Assembly: GCA_029817715.1 (NCBI GenBank) | Contig: JARUPY010000290.1 | Location: forward strand, 6,200,001 to 6,264,000 | Origin: Melastoma dodecandrum | Taxonomy: Eukaryota > Streptophyta > Magnoliopsida > Myrtales > Melastomataceae | Length of the DNA: 64,000 bases | Reading direction: 5' to 3' | Shown here: positions 23,756-35,974 of the stretch, in pieces | Layout of the letters: each line of letters opens with the position of its first letter | How positions within the stretch are numbered: the first letter of the stretch is position 1 | The notes under the pieces: generated by a model | The model's input: only the letters and a program-made list of their open reading frames with translations | Database searches by the model: none | Told to the model about the DNA's origin: nothing | Made by a program: the position numbers and the translations under genes

Positions 23756-24101
23756 GTTCGAAAACGAAACGAAACAGCGTCCTCAGTCGCATGAGCGGCG
23801 ACACGACGGATCGCTCCTATGTTATTGAACAGCCTAAATTACAAAGTTGGGATGAATATCATTCGACTGTCAGCTTTTTCTATTTTTGTTTAGTTCAAAT
23901 ATTTAGAAATCAGTATTGGATTGATTCAAACGTGAAGCTGTCAAAACAACAAGAAAACTCGGATCGAATTTTCTGTGATCTAACAGAAATATAAAATCAC
24001 CGCCGCAGAGAGCTCGATCTCCTCCTGGACCTGAATATCGTGTCGAGGTTCGATTAGTCGGCGGTTGTGAATTTGGGAAACATCGAGGGCAGGAGGGCAA
24101 G
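23756..24101 (+). other. Short spacer with V-ATPase E leader
   Basis: 3' flank of the phosphatase and 5' leader of the next gene in the same direction. No separate feature. Confidence 0.5.
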
Positions 24102-25208
24102 ATGAACGACGCGGATGTATCGAAGCAAATCCAGCAGATGATCATGTTCATCCGCCAGGAGGCGGAGGAGAAGGCCAATGAGATCTCGGTTTCCGCCGAG
24201 GAGGTTTGCGTATTATGGCTTGTTAGTCCAGGAGGAATCCGTATGCGATGCTTTCATTTTTCTGGTCTTTCTCAGGAATTCAACATAGAGAAGATGCAGA
24301 TCGTTGATGCAGAGAGGAAGAAGATCCGTCAGGAATTTGATCGGAAGGAGAAGCAGATTGAAGTCCGTAAGAAAATGTGAGCCTGTGAACCAGAGTGGAT
24401 TTTTCGGCATCACTCTCGATTTTGCAATTGATGAAGATCAGGTATGGGAAATGTGCAGAGAGCATTCAATGCAGCTGAACGTGTCGCGCCTTAAGTTCCT
24501 CCAAGCTCAGGATGAAGTTGTGAATTCGCTCAAGGAATCGGCTGGCAAGGGGCTCCTGAACGTTTCCTCCGATAAGCAGGGCTACAGGAAGCTACTCAAA
24601 TCCTTGATCGTTCAGGTAAGCGGGCCGACATTGTAAACCTGTGCAAGTTTTCACCGATCTCTGTCTTAAATTGAGGAAATTCGGTGAAAATTTTTGGTCG
24701 ATTGCGACAGTGCTTGTTGCGTCTGAAGGAGCCGGCAGTGTTGCTGAGGTGCAGAGAGATGGACAGAAAGATCGTCCAGTCCGTACTGGATGAGGCAAAG
24801 AAAGAGTATGCAGAGAAAGCACAGGTTAACGCCCCCGACATCCACATCGACGATGTCGTCCTCCCTCCACCTCAGAAGAGCGCCAATTCTCACGAACCAT
24901 CATGGTAAAAGAAAAACGTCATTCTCTACCACGAAGTCATGCTTAGCCGCACACTTCCTAATACAGCGACCCATTTTGTTTTCCGGCCCAAAGCTCGGGA
25001 GGAGTGGTGATGGCTTCTAAGGACGGGAAGATTGTCTGCGAGAACACCCTCGACGCTCGTCTTGACGTAGTCTTCAAACGAAAGCTTCCCGAGGTACGAG
25101 CATGAACCCGTGCTGCATTTCAACGCCTCAAAACATCTCCGAATGACTTTCGCTTCCTCTTGGTTTTTATAATTACTGGTGCAGATTCGAAAGAGTCTCG
25201 TGGCATAG
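24102..25208 (+). CDS. VHA-E: V-type proton ATPase subunit E, six exons
   Basis: Exons 24102-24203, 24276-24376, 24459-24615, 24711-24904, 24994-25093 and 25185-25208 all join GT-AG in phase, giving 225 aa (family ~230). The N-terminus DADVSKQIQQMIMFIRQEAE, the long helix EFNIEKMQIVDAERKKIRQE, the middle LLRLKEPAVLLRCRE and the C-terminus CSGGVVMASKDGKIV / DARLDVVFKRKLPEIRKSL are the subunit E sequence in order. Subunit E pairs with G to form the peripheral stalks that hold V1 against rotation on tonoplast and Golgi/TGN membranes. The last exon is tiny (seven codons plus stop) and easily missed. The linker after LPPP is slightly shorter than usual. No disabling change is seen. Confidence 0.96.
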
Positions 25209-25825
25209 AAAGAACTTGGATCAGTCCTCGAGAAGGCATATGATCCTCAAGTAACAAAAGGACTGGATCGAACCCGTGATGCGAATTCAATGACATTTGA
25301 TTCGGCTGAACACCACAAATTGTTTAAATCTTTCTAAAAGTGATGCGATTGCATGTTCATTGAGGGCTTCCGTCTCTCCTACTACTGCTTATCACCCTCC
25401 TCTGCTTCCAGCTGTGTTTCCCCTGAGCTACGCCCGCCGAATCCTCTTCTGATATCTCTCGGACGCGTCACGCGACAACTACGTTCGTTGCTATTAGGGT
25501 ACATGCCTTCTTTGCATGCCATTTCCTCTGATTGGACCATTTCTCCTGAAGTCGTCACTAGGTTGAAACTCTGAAAGAGGTTCTCAAATCCAGAAAACAG
25601 GGGAAAAAATTGATGGAACCGGGTTCGTTCTCCTAACATCGAGAGACGCATCGCAGCATCGATGCCACTCCCAGCACTCAATTCACCATCACCTTATCGA
25701 TAATTATCAGCAGTGAAAAAGTCATTTGGGGATGAAAATCAATCATACATGATCTTGGTCAATAGTGCACATTTTTGTTTTGTTCATTAGAATTTGATTA
25801 GTTGGACATCGAACATACTGTGGCA
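25209..25825 (+). other. V-ATPase E 3' flank
   Basis: No gene recognised. The sequence leads into the kinase remnant. I saw no trace of its missing LRR or N-lobe exons here. Confidence 0.45.
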
Positions 25826-26506
25826 GGTAAAACCAATGAGAGTCTTTACTTTAGCATGAGGATGCAGGCTGCCTTAGGATCAGCGAAGGGCATCCTCTAC
25901 CTTCATAACGAAGCGAACCCTATTCCATCGAGACATCAAGGCCAGCAACATCCTCCTCGATTCTCATCTTATTGCTAAGGTGGCTGACTTTGGGCTTTCA
26001 CAGCTCGCCCTGGTCCTAGACAACGAGGGGGGATACCAAGCCACGTCTCTACTGTTGTGAAGGAGACCCTGGTATGTCTTAATCAGAAGTGGTAATTGAG
26101 GGTAGTTTCCTGCTGAATTCACAGGGATAACTTGATCCTGACAGGAATGCCGCCGATATCACATGGGAAGAACATTGTTCGTGAGGCATGTAAACTAGCT
26201 GCAGTTGAACGAACTACTTCCTCTTGTTAGCCCTGTCTGCGTAAACAGCTTGTGATTTTGTTATAGGTGAATATGGCGCATGAGAGTGGCATGATGTTCC
26301 CCATTATAGACAGCAAGATGGGCTCGTATCCGGCAGAGTGCATCAAGAAATTCGTCGCTTTATCACTCAGGTGCTGCCACCCCAAGCCGGAGGATTGGCC
26401 TTCCGCATCAGAGGTAGTAAGAGAGTTGGAAAATATAATCAAAATGATGCCGGAGTCAGGCAGTGATCTGGTTAGCAGAGTTGTTCCAACCATCAGTCTG
26501 CGATAA
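25826..26506 (+). pseudogene. LRR-RLK kinase-domain remnant (At1g06840/At5g37450-like)
   Basis: Three blocks match the C-lobe of an LRR-RLK. Block 1 (25,829-25,960) reads [20 protein letters not shown], then, after a 2-base loss, [12 protein letters not shown] and KVADFGLS. Block 2, after another shift, reads PSHVSTVVK. Block 3 (26,155-26,506) reads ISHGKNIVRE, then an exon VNMAHESGMMFPIIDSKMGS to SGSDLVSRVVPTISLR and a stop. The segment from the activation loop (GYLDPEYF) to helix F (SDVYSLGVV) is missing, and so is everything N-terminal. Frameshifts plus deletions mark a dead fragment. The final exon is still open and could mislead an automatic gene finder. Confidence 0.85.
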
Positions 26507-27072
26507 GAGGATCATGAGAAATTATTTCGACGAAGGGATTGAAATATATAGATTGATTATCTCCCCCCGTTGGATTCTTTAAAAGTAGATGTGAATATAA
26601 GCTTCTGCATACTTCACAGTTAAACTTGCTTACACAAGTATAATGCAGATGATATCAGGCCATGAGCTCCCCGAGCAACAAGCACAGCATACAATCATGC
26701 TGGTGATTTAGACTGTCAAAACATGAAAACACAACCCAGGTACAGGGTGACATAATTTGGACGTATGCTTGAACCCAGTAATAGATATCCGCGAAAAGAT
26801 GAGACATCCACTAGAGTTTCCAAAGGGGTGCCATGTCTTTGAGCATGCAAAACCTTATTGAAGAAGAGAACTCATCATGATGACATCCTGTGCTAAGAAT
26901 CTGATCCAAATGTATGATAATCCCTCCTCACCAATCAGATCGGACTAAATACACTACCCGCCAACAAACATAAAATACCTGTGCAAGAACATTCACATCC
27001 TGTAAGAAAAATCCTACCCAGAAGAACTAACAGCCACTCCTTCCCTCCCAAATAATGTTCTCCTTCATCCAT
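26507..27072. other. TOL gene 3' flank
   Basis: Probable 3' UTR of the leftward TOL gene and the downstream end of the kinase remnant. Nothing else seen. Confidence 0.5.
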
Positions 27073-30000
27073 TTACTTCCTCCCACCAACCATGCTCTGA
27101 CCAGAAGACCCAGTAAGGCTTGGAGGCTGACCACTTTGCCTGACCCTCCCATTACCAGCATTTCCAAACACATCCAGATCCTCAAACAACCTGTATGAAG
27201 GAATAAAAGGCTTTTGGCCTGTTGCAGGTGCAGGATTGCTACCAGTAGCCGTGGTCAGTGGTGAAGGGCCATTGTTTCCACTTGCAGGGGATGAGTTCAC
27301 CTGTTGAAGAGTCCCGTTATCCTGAAAAGACGAGCATGAAGGGGTGTCGGCACAAGGATTCCAGAACATGGAACTGGATTGACTGTGGCTTTGACCGCTG
27401 CCGTAATTAGAGGCAGTGGCCCATGGGGGTGGCGGATAGGCAGATGGGACTTGAGGGTACTGAGGCAGTGGTTGGGGTTGTACACGAGGCTGTCGCTGGG
27501 CCGGCGAATGAGGCTGTACCGGAGGAGCAAACTGAGTCTGTGGCGCAAGAGCAAACTTAGGCTGTGGCGCAGGAGCAAACTGAGGCTGTGGCACAGGAGT
27601 AAACTGAGGCTGTGGTGGAGGAACTTGCTGTGGCATTTGAAACTGGGGCCTGTTCTGCTGGACAGGCTGAGCCCACGGGGCCACATAACTATTATTCGGC
27701 GGCATGGGAGCTTGGCCTTCGATGTTAGCATAAGGGTTGGCATGGCTGGTTTCGACACCTGGGGAGACAAGTGACTGCTGCATCCCAGGGTCAGTGGAGG
27801 TGCTCGGAGGAGATTGAGGCGAGAAGGATGTGGTCGTCAGGGCAAGACTCAAGAAATCAATCATGTCCTGGTCTTTACTGATTTTAACGGGAGCAGGTGG
27901 GTTGGCCAAGACTAAAGCATTGCTGGGAACCGATGCTGATGATGTCGGAGAAGACGGCGTGACACTGCTGTTACTTGACACACCATGTGTGTTGCTACCC
28001 GTGGATGAGCTCTCAGATGAGGGAACTACTTTCGAATGCCTAGATAAGATATGACATAGTTTATATATCAAAGTCTATAAGTTAGTCCAAAATCCAAATG
28101 CACATAACAATCTGATCAAACAACAGATAAATTCTTTGACCCAATCACCTCAGATTTCAGTATCAATAATCTAGGTAATCAGATTTTGGCTGATATGTTG
28201 GTTTTGATTCAGTTATACTTATACATGTCAAGTGTCTCATTAGAGAGGCTCCTCTGAGATCCTACACACATCATCCCCCAACTAACCAGTTTGAATAACA
28301 ATATCAGCAGTTGAGACAAATGATGGCACTGACCTGCGCGCAAGCTGAGCAAACTCGTCTTCTTCTTCCTCCTCATCTGCAAAGTTCTTTCCAAGAGTAG
28401 AAAGTGGGGCAGAAGGAATGACACTTGCTGTGGGGCTTCCTGTGTAGCCTTGATTCAAGACAGGTCCATAAGTTTCAGACTGCCGAGGGTCGAGGTTTGG
28501 AGCCTCAATTGGCTGTGGAGAACCTGAAGCTATAGCATCATGGCGTGCCAACACGGATTGCAAGGCATCGTTCAATTCAAGTCCTTGAGCAAGAAGTGCT
28601 TCATTGCTGCCACATTTAACAAGTTTCCATATTAAAAACAAACACACAAGTAAGCAATGAAATGATACTGTATGAAAACATGCCTGGTACTTGAGAGCAT
28701 TTGCATCAGCTTCTTCTGGTTGGACCGACACTGGCTAACAAGATCGACTATGATTTCATCTTTGACGGACTACATAAAAAATAGCCACAAAATGAAACCA
28801 ATAATCTTCAGATTTGCAAAATGCTAGAGGACTACCATTTCATAGAATAGGCACCTCACGATCATTCGGGTTCACAGCTTGCATCATGTCGCTCAAGACC
28901 TCCAGTACGCTTTTCATTGAATCAATGGCCGACGAGCTAATACAATACCATGGAGGAGGTTGACATAAATTTCAAACCCATCAGAACAATCAATCACAAT
29001 GGGAACAGAAAACAGCTGCATTGCAACTCTTCTTCTCTGTCATTTTTTTGGCTTGCAGGTCAAGTAGATCAAACACATCGACATCTACCTCAATAATTCT
29101 GTATCATTCGCCATCGCTTCATCCAGTCTAAGTGATGAATTGCTGGGTATACCATATCCAGCCTGGTCATGCCTCAAGGTGAGATGTGTAGGAGGTGGAG
29201 TAAATATAGGAGCTGCATCAGGCGTCCGTTGAGGAAATGCAACACCAGAACGCTGGATGTGATCATATACAAAATAAATTAACAAGACACCCACTTCAAA
29301 TCAAAATTTAGCATGGATTTACTTAAATTTCAAAAGTATTCACCCGTAGTTCCTCGTAAGTGTAGAAATACTGAGGATACTTCCCTCCAGGACCACCAAA
29401 GGCTTCTTGCCAATGGTCCAGCAAGACCAAGGCTTTTTCTCGCACCTGCATGTCTGTCTGCATAAAGCAGAAATTCATTAGGGATGAGCTTCTGGCATCA
29501 AGGAGATTCTTCCATGACAGGCGTTTAGGATGGCAGATATCCTACGACTGCTAACTGATAAAATACAATATAATACAGAGATAAGGCATACTACAGACAT
29601 TCTTCTCTACTTGGATGCGTTCATTGAGTACCTAAAACTTGTGCAGTATGAACTAACCTTCTTTTTGACAATTTTAACCATCTCACCAAGGATATTTCTC
29701 TCCGCAATTTGATGATGGACGTGGTCACCACAGTTCTTCACCATAGTCTCCAAAAGCTAAAAGAAATTATTTCTCATCAGTAACAGCTTGTAGGCTAACA
29801 GAGATTTCCACAATTGAGGATTCGTGAAATCTAGATTACCGTTAGAGTGAGGAACTGGACTTTTGGGTTCTTATGCTGCAAACGTTTCTTCACCGCTTGT
29901 AAGATATCCCTCGCCTGACTGCTCTCGAGTTTCACATCCAACAACTAACCATCAGTCTCAAACATAATCTCCCCTCAACATCTAACAATAAGCTCTCACG

Positions 30001-30398
30001 GACCGGTTTGCCGCCACAAACCAAACAAAAAATCACACCTTTCAACTCAACCCACAAAAGACCCATCTTCCACACTCTCCCAATCATCAGTTCATCCAAC
30101 CCGCATGCAAGAAAAAGAAAATCACCAAACCAACTCAAACCCCACAAACACAGAAAAAAAAAAGACAACAAAAAAGCGAAAACCCAACAACAATCAATTA
30201 CACCCCAATGAAGTTGTCTAAAAAACCCAACACTTCAAACCGAAAGAGAGAAATAGAAAAACAAAATTACCCATGATAAGAATTGGCGTAATCGCAGATA
30301 TTCATATTGAGGGTCCAATCAGGGTTGATAAGGAGATCGCTGGTGGCCTTCTCGACCCTCACCGTCGCCGATGAGGATGACATCATCATCATCATCAT
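27073..30398 (-). CDS. TOL: TOM1-like (TOL) ubiquitin/ESCRT adaptor, nine exons
   Basis: Minus-strand exons: 30398-30271, 29918-29840, 29756-29658, 29457-29344, 29252-29089, 28936-28855, 28769-28684, 28606-28334 and 28039-27073, all in phase, 663 aa. The N-terminal VHS domain (~1-140) shows ATSDLLINPDW, KKRLQHKNPKVQ, LLETMVKNCGDHVHHQIAER and DHWQEAFGGPGGKYPQYF. The GAT domain (~180-270) shows IDSMKSVLEVLSDMMQAV and ALLAQGLELNDALQSVLARH. A long Gln/Pro tail has tandem APQPQF-like units and ends LFEDLDVFGN and SGQSMVGGRK. TOLs bind ubiquitinated cargo at the plasma membrane and early endosome and pass it to ESCRT-I, for example for PIN2 turnover. Length and tail resemble TOL6/TOL9. The start is a run of six ATG codons (30398-30381). 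Intron 7 needs a GC donor (CAG|GCATGT). Confidence 0.95.
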
Positions 30399-32085
30399 CG
30401 CCGTCTTCTCCTCCTTCGACCCTCTCACGAAGCTACGAAAGCCCAGAAAAGAGAGAGAAACAAAAAAAAACAAAGGCCGTCGGGATGATTTCCCTTTTGC
30501 TTCTCGTTCCTTTTATATTTTCCCTTTATGGGTATTGTTGGGGGAGGAAATCACGAAGCTGCAGTCGAACCGAATAACGACGAGGGCGGAGGAGGAGGAA
30601 AAGAAGAAGCAAAAGAAAAAAAAAAGGGGAAAGGTTTCGTCTTTTCTGGGTTTGATGAAAATCGGCCAGAAAATTCAAAGAAAGCTCGGATTTCTTCCGC
30701 TAATATATTTATTTTTCTTCCAGGAGTTGCTGGCAGTCTGCAGCTGAGTCGCCGCAGGTTGTCGTCTCCTTCTCAGCCCCATATCCCGCCGGAGCTAGCG
30801 AGAATTTTACTAATCGCATAGTTTTATAATTAGACGACCATCGCCATCAATTTCGATTATTCAAAAAGAACATGGGCCAAAAAGTAGAAAATCATGTATT
30901 GACAGAATAAATTAGTGGGAGGGATGGAGGGAGGAAAAGGCACATTCCATCACTGTTAAGAAGAGTCCCCAGGCTTAATGGGCCGGATCGTGATTAAGCC
31001 CAATTCCCAACATAGCCCACGTAGAGTATATTTGGGCCTCGATGTGTAATCCCATGGGCCGCTCCTAATTTTGGCCCAAAAAGCATCGAGATTCGACTAA
31101 TACACCCTCGCCTCGGAGGGAGGCTCTCGCATGACGACGCGTAACCACTTCCCGTCACAGACCACCCGCACTGCCACGGGGAAGAACGGAACCAAGCCAA
31201 AGGCACGGACCTCCGAGAGCCACAAGCTACACAAACACAAACCTTCCTTACTTCTGGATTCAGCACTAGTAGCATAGGATTCCCTAGACTACAACCAAAG
31301 CAAGCATGTGCCAACCTCCCCCCAAATAAAAGAACAACAATAATGAAACACACCCAGCCTTTGCTTTTGGTTCCTCTTTCTCTTTTGTATCTTGGGTAGT
31401 TGACAAAACATGTCCAGCAACAGGTCATATGACACACAAGAATCCCATGGGGACACCGCAGATCTATTTCTTGACAACAACCAACTAACAATGCCCTCAT
31501 AACACTCACCCTCCAACTGTTTCCACCCTGGCAAAGAGAACCGAATCGGTTCCGAGGGCAGGTGGGCGGGCGGCCTCGGCCAGTTTCCGACACTCTCAGA
31601 CTAGCAAGAAGGTTCAGTAACTCGAAAGGGAAAGCAGATGAAAAGCCGTCCTCCCGATACAATACCAATGTTTGTATATGATTTATATGAATGCATGAAG
31701 AGCACAAACCAATTGGGCGTCTCTAATACAAGAATAAATCCAATGAATAAGGGACCTAACGCTAACATAATATAAAGGCAGACGACAAACTATATACCTT
31801 TGATTGTTTCTCCTTTCTCCCTTGTGGATGCCATAGATATTTTTTTTTTCGAAGATGAATAAATAGAAAAAAGACCCCAATAGCTCAAAACTGACCCCAG
31901 AAAAAGGCAAAACTATGTGGAGAACACCGATAGCTCACCATAAAGAACCGTTAGCTTCCACGCCTGTTATCGGCGCCTGTAACTCGAGCCGAAACTGCAA
32001 CGTATACCACATACGAGCATGTTCAGCAACAGGATCTTGCGAAACAGCATAAAACCATCTCACAGAAGTTTGCTGCTTCAATCTC
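30399..32085. other. TOL promoter and KH-gene 3' region
   Basis: 30,400-30,830 is the TOL leader and promoter, purine-rich on the plus strand. 30,960-31,090 holds several GGGCC/GGCCC words. 31,700-32,085 is probably the 3' UTR of the KH gene. A long minus-strand frame at 30,994-31,707 is judged noncoding. Confidence 0.45.
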
Positions 32086-34129
32086 TCAGCGTCCGGTTTT
32101 CGCGCGTTTCATCCCGCTGGTGTTGAAGGGAGACACGCTGCCGCTCGGGCCAGGACTGTCCTCCCTGAGGTTTGAATTCAACATTGCCAATTCTCGCAAT
32201 TGCTGCCTCTTGATATAATCTTGCGACTCGTCCTGTGAGTAACAGACGTGATTTGAGAAGAAAAGCTTACGTAATGAAAATTAACTTCATCTGAATTTTC
32301 CAAGGTACTGCTGTTCTGCTTAGCAAGTGATAAAGATGCATCGGCACGAAAGAATGAGGACAAATGGTAGAATCTGGGAGGAAATAAGACGGGGAGAAGG
32401 ATATCATACCACAGGTTTGAGAAGTTCCTCGATAATTTCCTGAGCTTGTCGCAATCTTAAATCCACGACGTTGGCAGGTAGATCAGCTTCTATCAAAATG
32501 TGCAGAGGGTCATTCAGATGCTCGTAGCCTGGTCTCCCCCTAAGTTTCTCTTCCTTGAAAATTCAAACCAATGAATAAAGGAAAGCTTCTTCGCTAGTAA
32601 TCATGATAATTCATCAACAATATGAAGATACGAGCAATACCTTATCGGGATCCTTGATAGAGCCTTTTCCTCTGATGTACACACGACAGCCTGTGGTAGC
32701 TTCGACCCTTTTGAGCGAATTGCCTCTTGGCCCAAGAAGCCGTCCGACAAAGTTGAACTAGTACCAAGAACCACGTTCATTTAGATCAAGAAGCTTCTAT
32801 AAAGTAGTTAGAATTAGCTGATACGATTGACTATCATCACAAACCTCAAGCTTACATTTGGGTAAGTATCCACGGGAATTTCCAATCGCAAGATCCTCTT
32901 CACGGTGAACGAGCTCGGACTTGCTGGTGCACCTTGCCAATCCATTGTCATCCCATGGAGACCGCTCAATCTCTGCTGTTAATATATAAGGTTTTCCGAG
33001 TCCCAATCAAGCGAATTTGGAAACATCAAATTCCGAGGGTTGGGCCATACCTCCTGTGACAGATTGTTCCAGCCACCCAATACTGTCCCGCTGACATTCG
33101 ACAACACGTTCGAAGAAGCCATCGGGCTAGGACTTCTATACCGTAATCTGTCGAAGTTGCCATAGCCTTGGTTGGACATCATCCCAGATACCCGCAAGAT
33201 CTCTGCAACGAGGCAGGTCCAAGGTGATAATTATCAGAAAACAATCACAGCCTAATTCAACTTGTCACAGTCCACACAGTTTTTCAGCTCAATTATTCAT
33301 CTAACAATGCTTAAGCTTACTTCAAAATCAAGGCAGCCTAACTAATTAAGACCACTGGGGCCAGTGATGCTGATACTCATGTGGAACACATATTGTGGAA
33401 AGTCATCGTCTACCACGAATATAAACAAACACGACTGGTCTCAAATACTTTTCCAAATTCCCCTGATAATCACACCCTGAAAGCTTCATTACGAGATGGC
33501 TTTCACACTTTGATTGCGATTACTGAAAATGCGGATTTTCAACATCTCATCAATGCATACAACACAGAATTAAGCCTACGAATAAAAAATGCAATAGAAT
33601 CGAAAATCGAATGGGTTATCCAGCAAACCCCGATTCGCGGTCTCCACATCAATCACATATCTACATAGGATACTCACAGAACGCAAGCATAGGCACAACA
33701 CAACCCGAGCCCTCAAATTGCCAACAAGAATCACACACACAAGCAAGTCCAGACAGCAAAACTCCATCACAGAACCTCAAAAAACCCAGATCCACACACA
33801 AAAGGGAGGGAGGCCGAAAAAAAAACGCAACCTTGATTCAAGAGACGGCTACATATCGGGAGTACTTGCATGAAAGGTCCGAGCTTTTGACGCTCTGCCA
33901 GCAGCTCTGCCAAGTACTGACTACACAAAACAACCCAGAAACCCAAAACAGAGAAAAACATGATCAATCCACCACCAGAAACCATCCAACTGATCAAAGC
34001 AAAAACAAAAGGGCCAAGAAGCCTCAAATAACAAATCCCTCACCTGTCGACAACATCTGGGTTAGTCCTAATCTGGGGGGAGGCAGCACTAGCAGGGGAG
34101 TAGTTCGTAGGGTTGTACAGACCCGACAT
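32086..34129 (-). CDS. STAR-family KH RNA-binding protein (At3g08620/SPIN1-like), seven exons
   Basis: Exons (minus): 34129-34044, 33920-33832, 33202-33051, 32972-32856, 32757-32641, 32553-32410 and 32232-32086. Phases close to 283 aa, the family size (~280-286). It opens [20 protein letters not shown]. The QUA1-like dimer segment is [21 protein letters not shown] Ser/Pro linker with [12 protein letters not shown] follows. The single KH domain begins [34 protein letters not shown], with the RNA-gripping GPRG loop, and continues [24 protein letters not shown] and [10 protein letters not shown]. The tail ends [15 protein letters not shown]. Such proteins bind branch-point-like RNA motifs and act in splicing and flowering time (rice SPIN1). 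No splice site is unusual. Confidence 0.96.
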
Positions 34130-35974
34130 GAGTTATTGCCTCTTCTCTTGTTTCTTTTACCAATTCTTTCCAGAAAATCAGGAAAAGAAAAAGGAGGCAG
34201 CTTCTTTGAAGGAAGGAAGGAAGAAAGAAAGAGGGATTTATTTATTTTTTTTTGGGGGGGGGGGGGGACTAAGGACTTTTGGCCCCTCTTTTAGGTTTTC
34301 TGTGTGTTTCTGAAGCAGCCAGCCGCTGGTGTTGAAGTTCGGACAAGCAACCAAAAAAATAAACACACGATAAGAGACCATCCACCGAAAAGGAGGCCTC
34401 TCCCTCTGCTTGTCTGCTGCAAACAGTGGGAGCAAAAAGAAACCACAACAAACAAAGGGGTTTAGGAATCGAAAGAGAGAGAAATGACTAAATTTTGGGG
34501 AGGAGGGTATGAAATTAAATAAAAAGAGAATAAGGAGAAGAAGAGGAAAAAAAGAAAATTGGGTTTGGGTTTCCGAGTCCGACAGACCGCGATCTGTTGG
34601 GGAGTTTATGGAGGGCTTAAACTCAACACTCCCCAACCTCACTTCTCCCTTCTCTCCCTCTCTCTCTAGGCTTTGTCCGAAAATGGAAGAGAACCCCACC
34701 AGACTGCCCCTCCCCCCCCCCCCCCCCTCCTGATCATTACCCATCATCATCATCACCACCACCACCATCATTATTATTATTTTGTGTTTCACTTGTTCCC
34801 TTTTATGATTACTACCATTTTTAATATGAAGGTCGTAATTACGTCACCCGGGAAAGTTTAAGAAAATAGAGGGGAGAATGTCTCACAATTGAAGGTTGAC
34901 CACCACCCCATTTTTATGAATCTCTTTTCTTTTTATTGTAAATAATCTTTTGATTATTATTTTTTTATTGGACTCCTCCACCACCATTTATATAGAAATA
35001 ACCCCATATCAAAAAAGAATTACCTCTTTGATTATATGCTCTGCTTTGACCTCCCTCATCTGACCAAATCATGATGTCATTGTATGGTATTATTTATTGC
35101 CCTAAGTTTTAATTTAACTTTTTTTTTATTTCGATTTTCTATTGATTTAGGCCTTTGTTGGCCCACCCCAAACTAAGAATAGAAGCCCGCCCAAAACCCA
35201 AATCAATTCAATTAATCTCCTATTGGGAAGAAGTGATAAGGGCTGCCAAAAATTCACTTATTAAGACAATGGAAAAAAGAGTTTTTATTGATTAAAATTG
35301 AGATTCGCAGTAAATTCAATCAGGCTTTGGTGGAAATGATATGTAATAATAGGCTTTTGGTGGGCTTTGTGTTGTTTTCAAGGGCAAAGTACATATATAC
35401 ATAGGTTTTGAGGTTTTACTTAGAAGTTTAACAAGTAACTTAATCTGAGAGATTATATTTTGCGAAATATTTTACGAACTTGACCGTGAGGAATCGCTCG
35501 ACTGGTGGTCTGACTGGCCGGCCAAGATGGTGATTAGGCCGCGGATGTGGTCTCCGGCCGGGCTTCTAAAATTGAAGGAGAAGTTGGCATGTCACTTGTC
35601 AATTTCTTAATTCCCAATTTGCCTATTTGATTGTACTTCCTGCCTGTCCATTGAAATGATCATGATCCACAAAGAAAGGTGTGCATCTTTTATTGCCTGG
35701 ATATATGATGAAAAGAACTCAATTACAAGTGGGAAACCAAACAATGAATCATATTGAAAATATATAAAGAAAAAACGAAAGATTGCGGCAAAGGTTCATC
35801 CTTTTGAGGAACACATTTACAAAACGAATAGCCCTAAGAGGAGGAGGAGGAAACAATGTGAAACCCAACAGAGGTCCTTTGATGATGACGATTGAAGTAA
35901 GAGCATGAATGTCGAAGAAAGAAAAGTTTCTGGGTCGAGAACCATGTACGATCCAGGGATGGGGGGTGTCAAGG
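34130..35974. other. KH-gene promoter and AT-rich intergenic DNA
   Basis: The KH gene leader and promoter (to ~34,800) contain a G run at 34,252-34,267, a C run at 34,711-34,728 and CT/GA-rich tracts. 34,800-35,750 is AT-rich with no gene. 35,750-35,974 is the probable 3' UTR of the DUF1191 gene. Confidence 0.5.

Noticed and set aside
27379..27774. 131-codon plus-strand frame
   Set aside because: Antisense shadow of the Gln/Pro repeat tail of TOL. Its RRSKLRLWHRSK-like repeat only mirrors the APQPQF units.
30994..31707. 237-codon open frame on the minus strand
   Set aside because: Rich in Cys, Trp and Arg with no domain, no homologue I recall and no flanking splice or promoter signals. It overlaps the probable 3' region of the KH gene, so a chance frame.
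33381..33668. 95-codon plus frame
   Set aside because: Sits in an intron of the KH gene on the opposite strand. AT-rich, no promoter, no recognised family.
34238..34792. 184-codon minus frame with poly-Met and hydrophobic run
   Set aside because: Made of CT/GA and CAT simple sequence in the leader/promoter of the KH gene. No domain.
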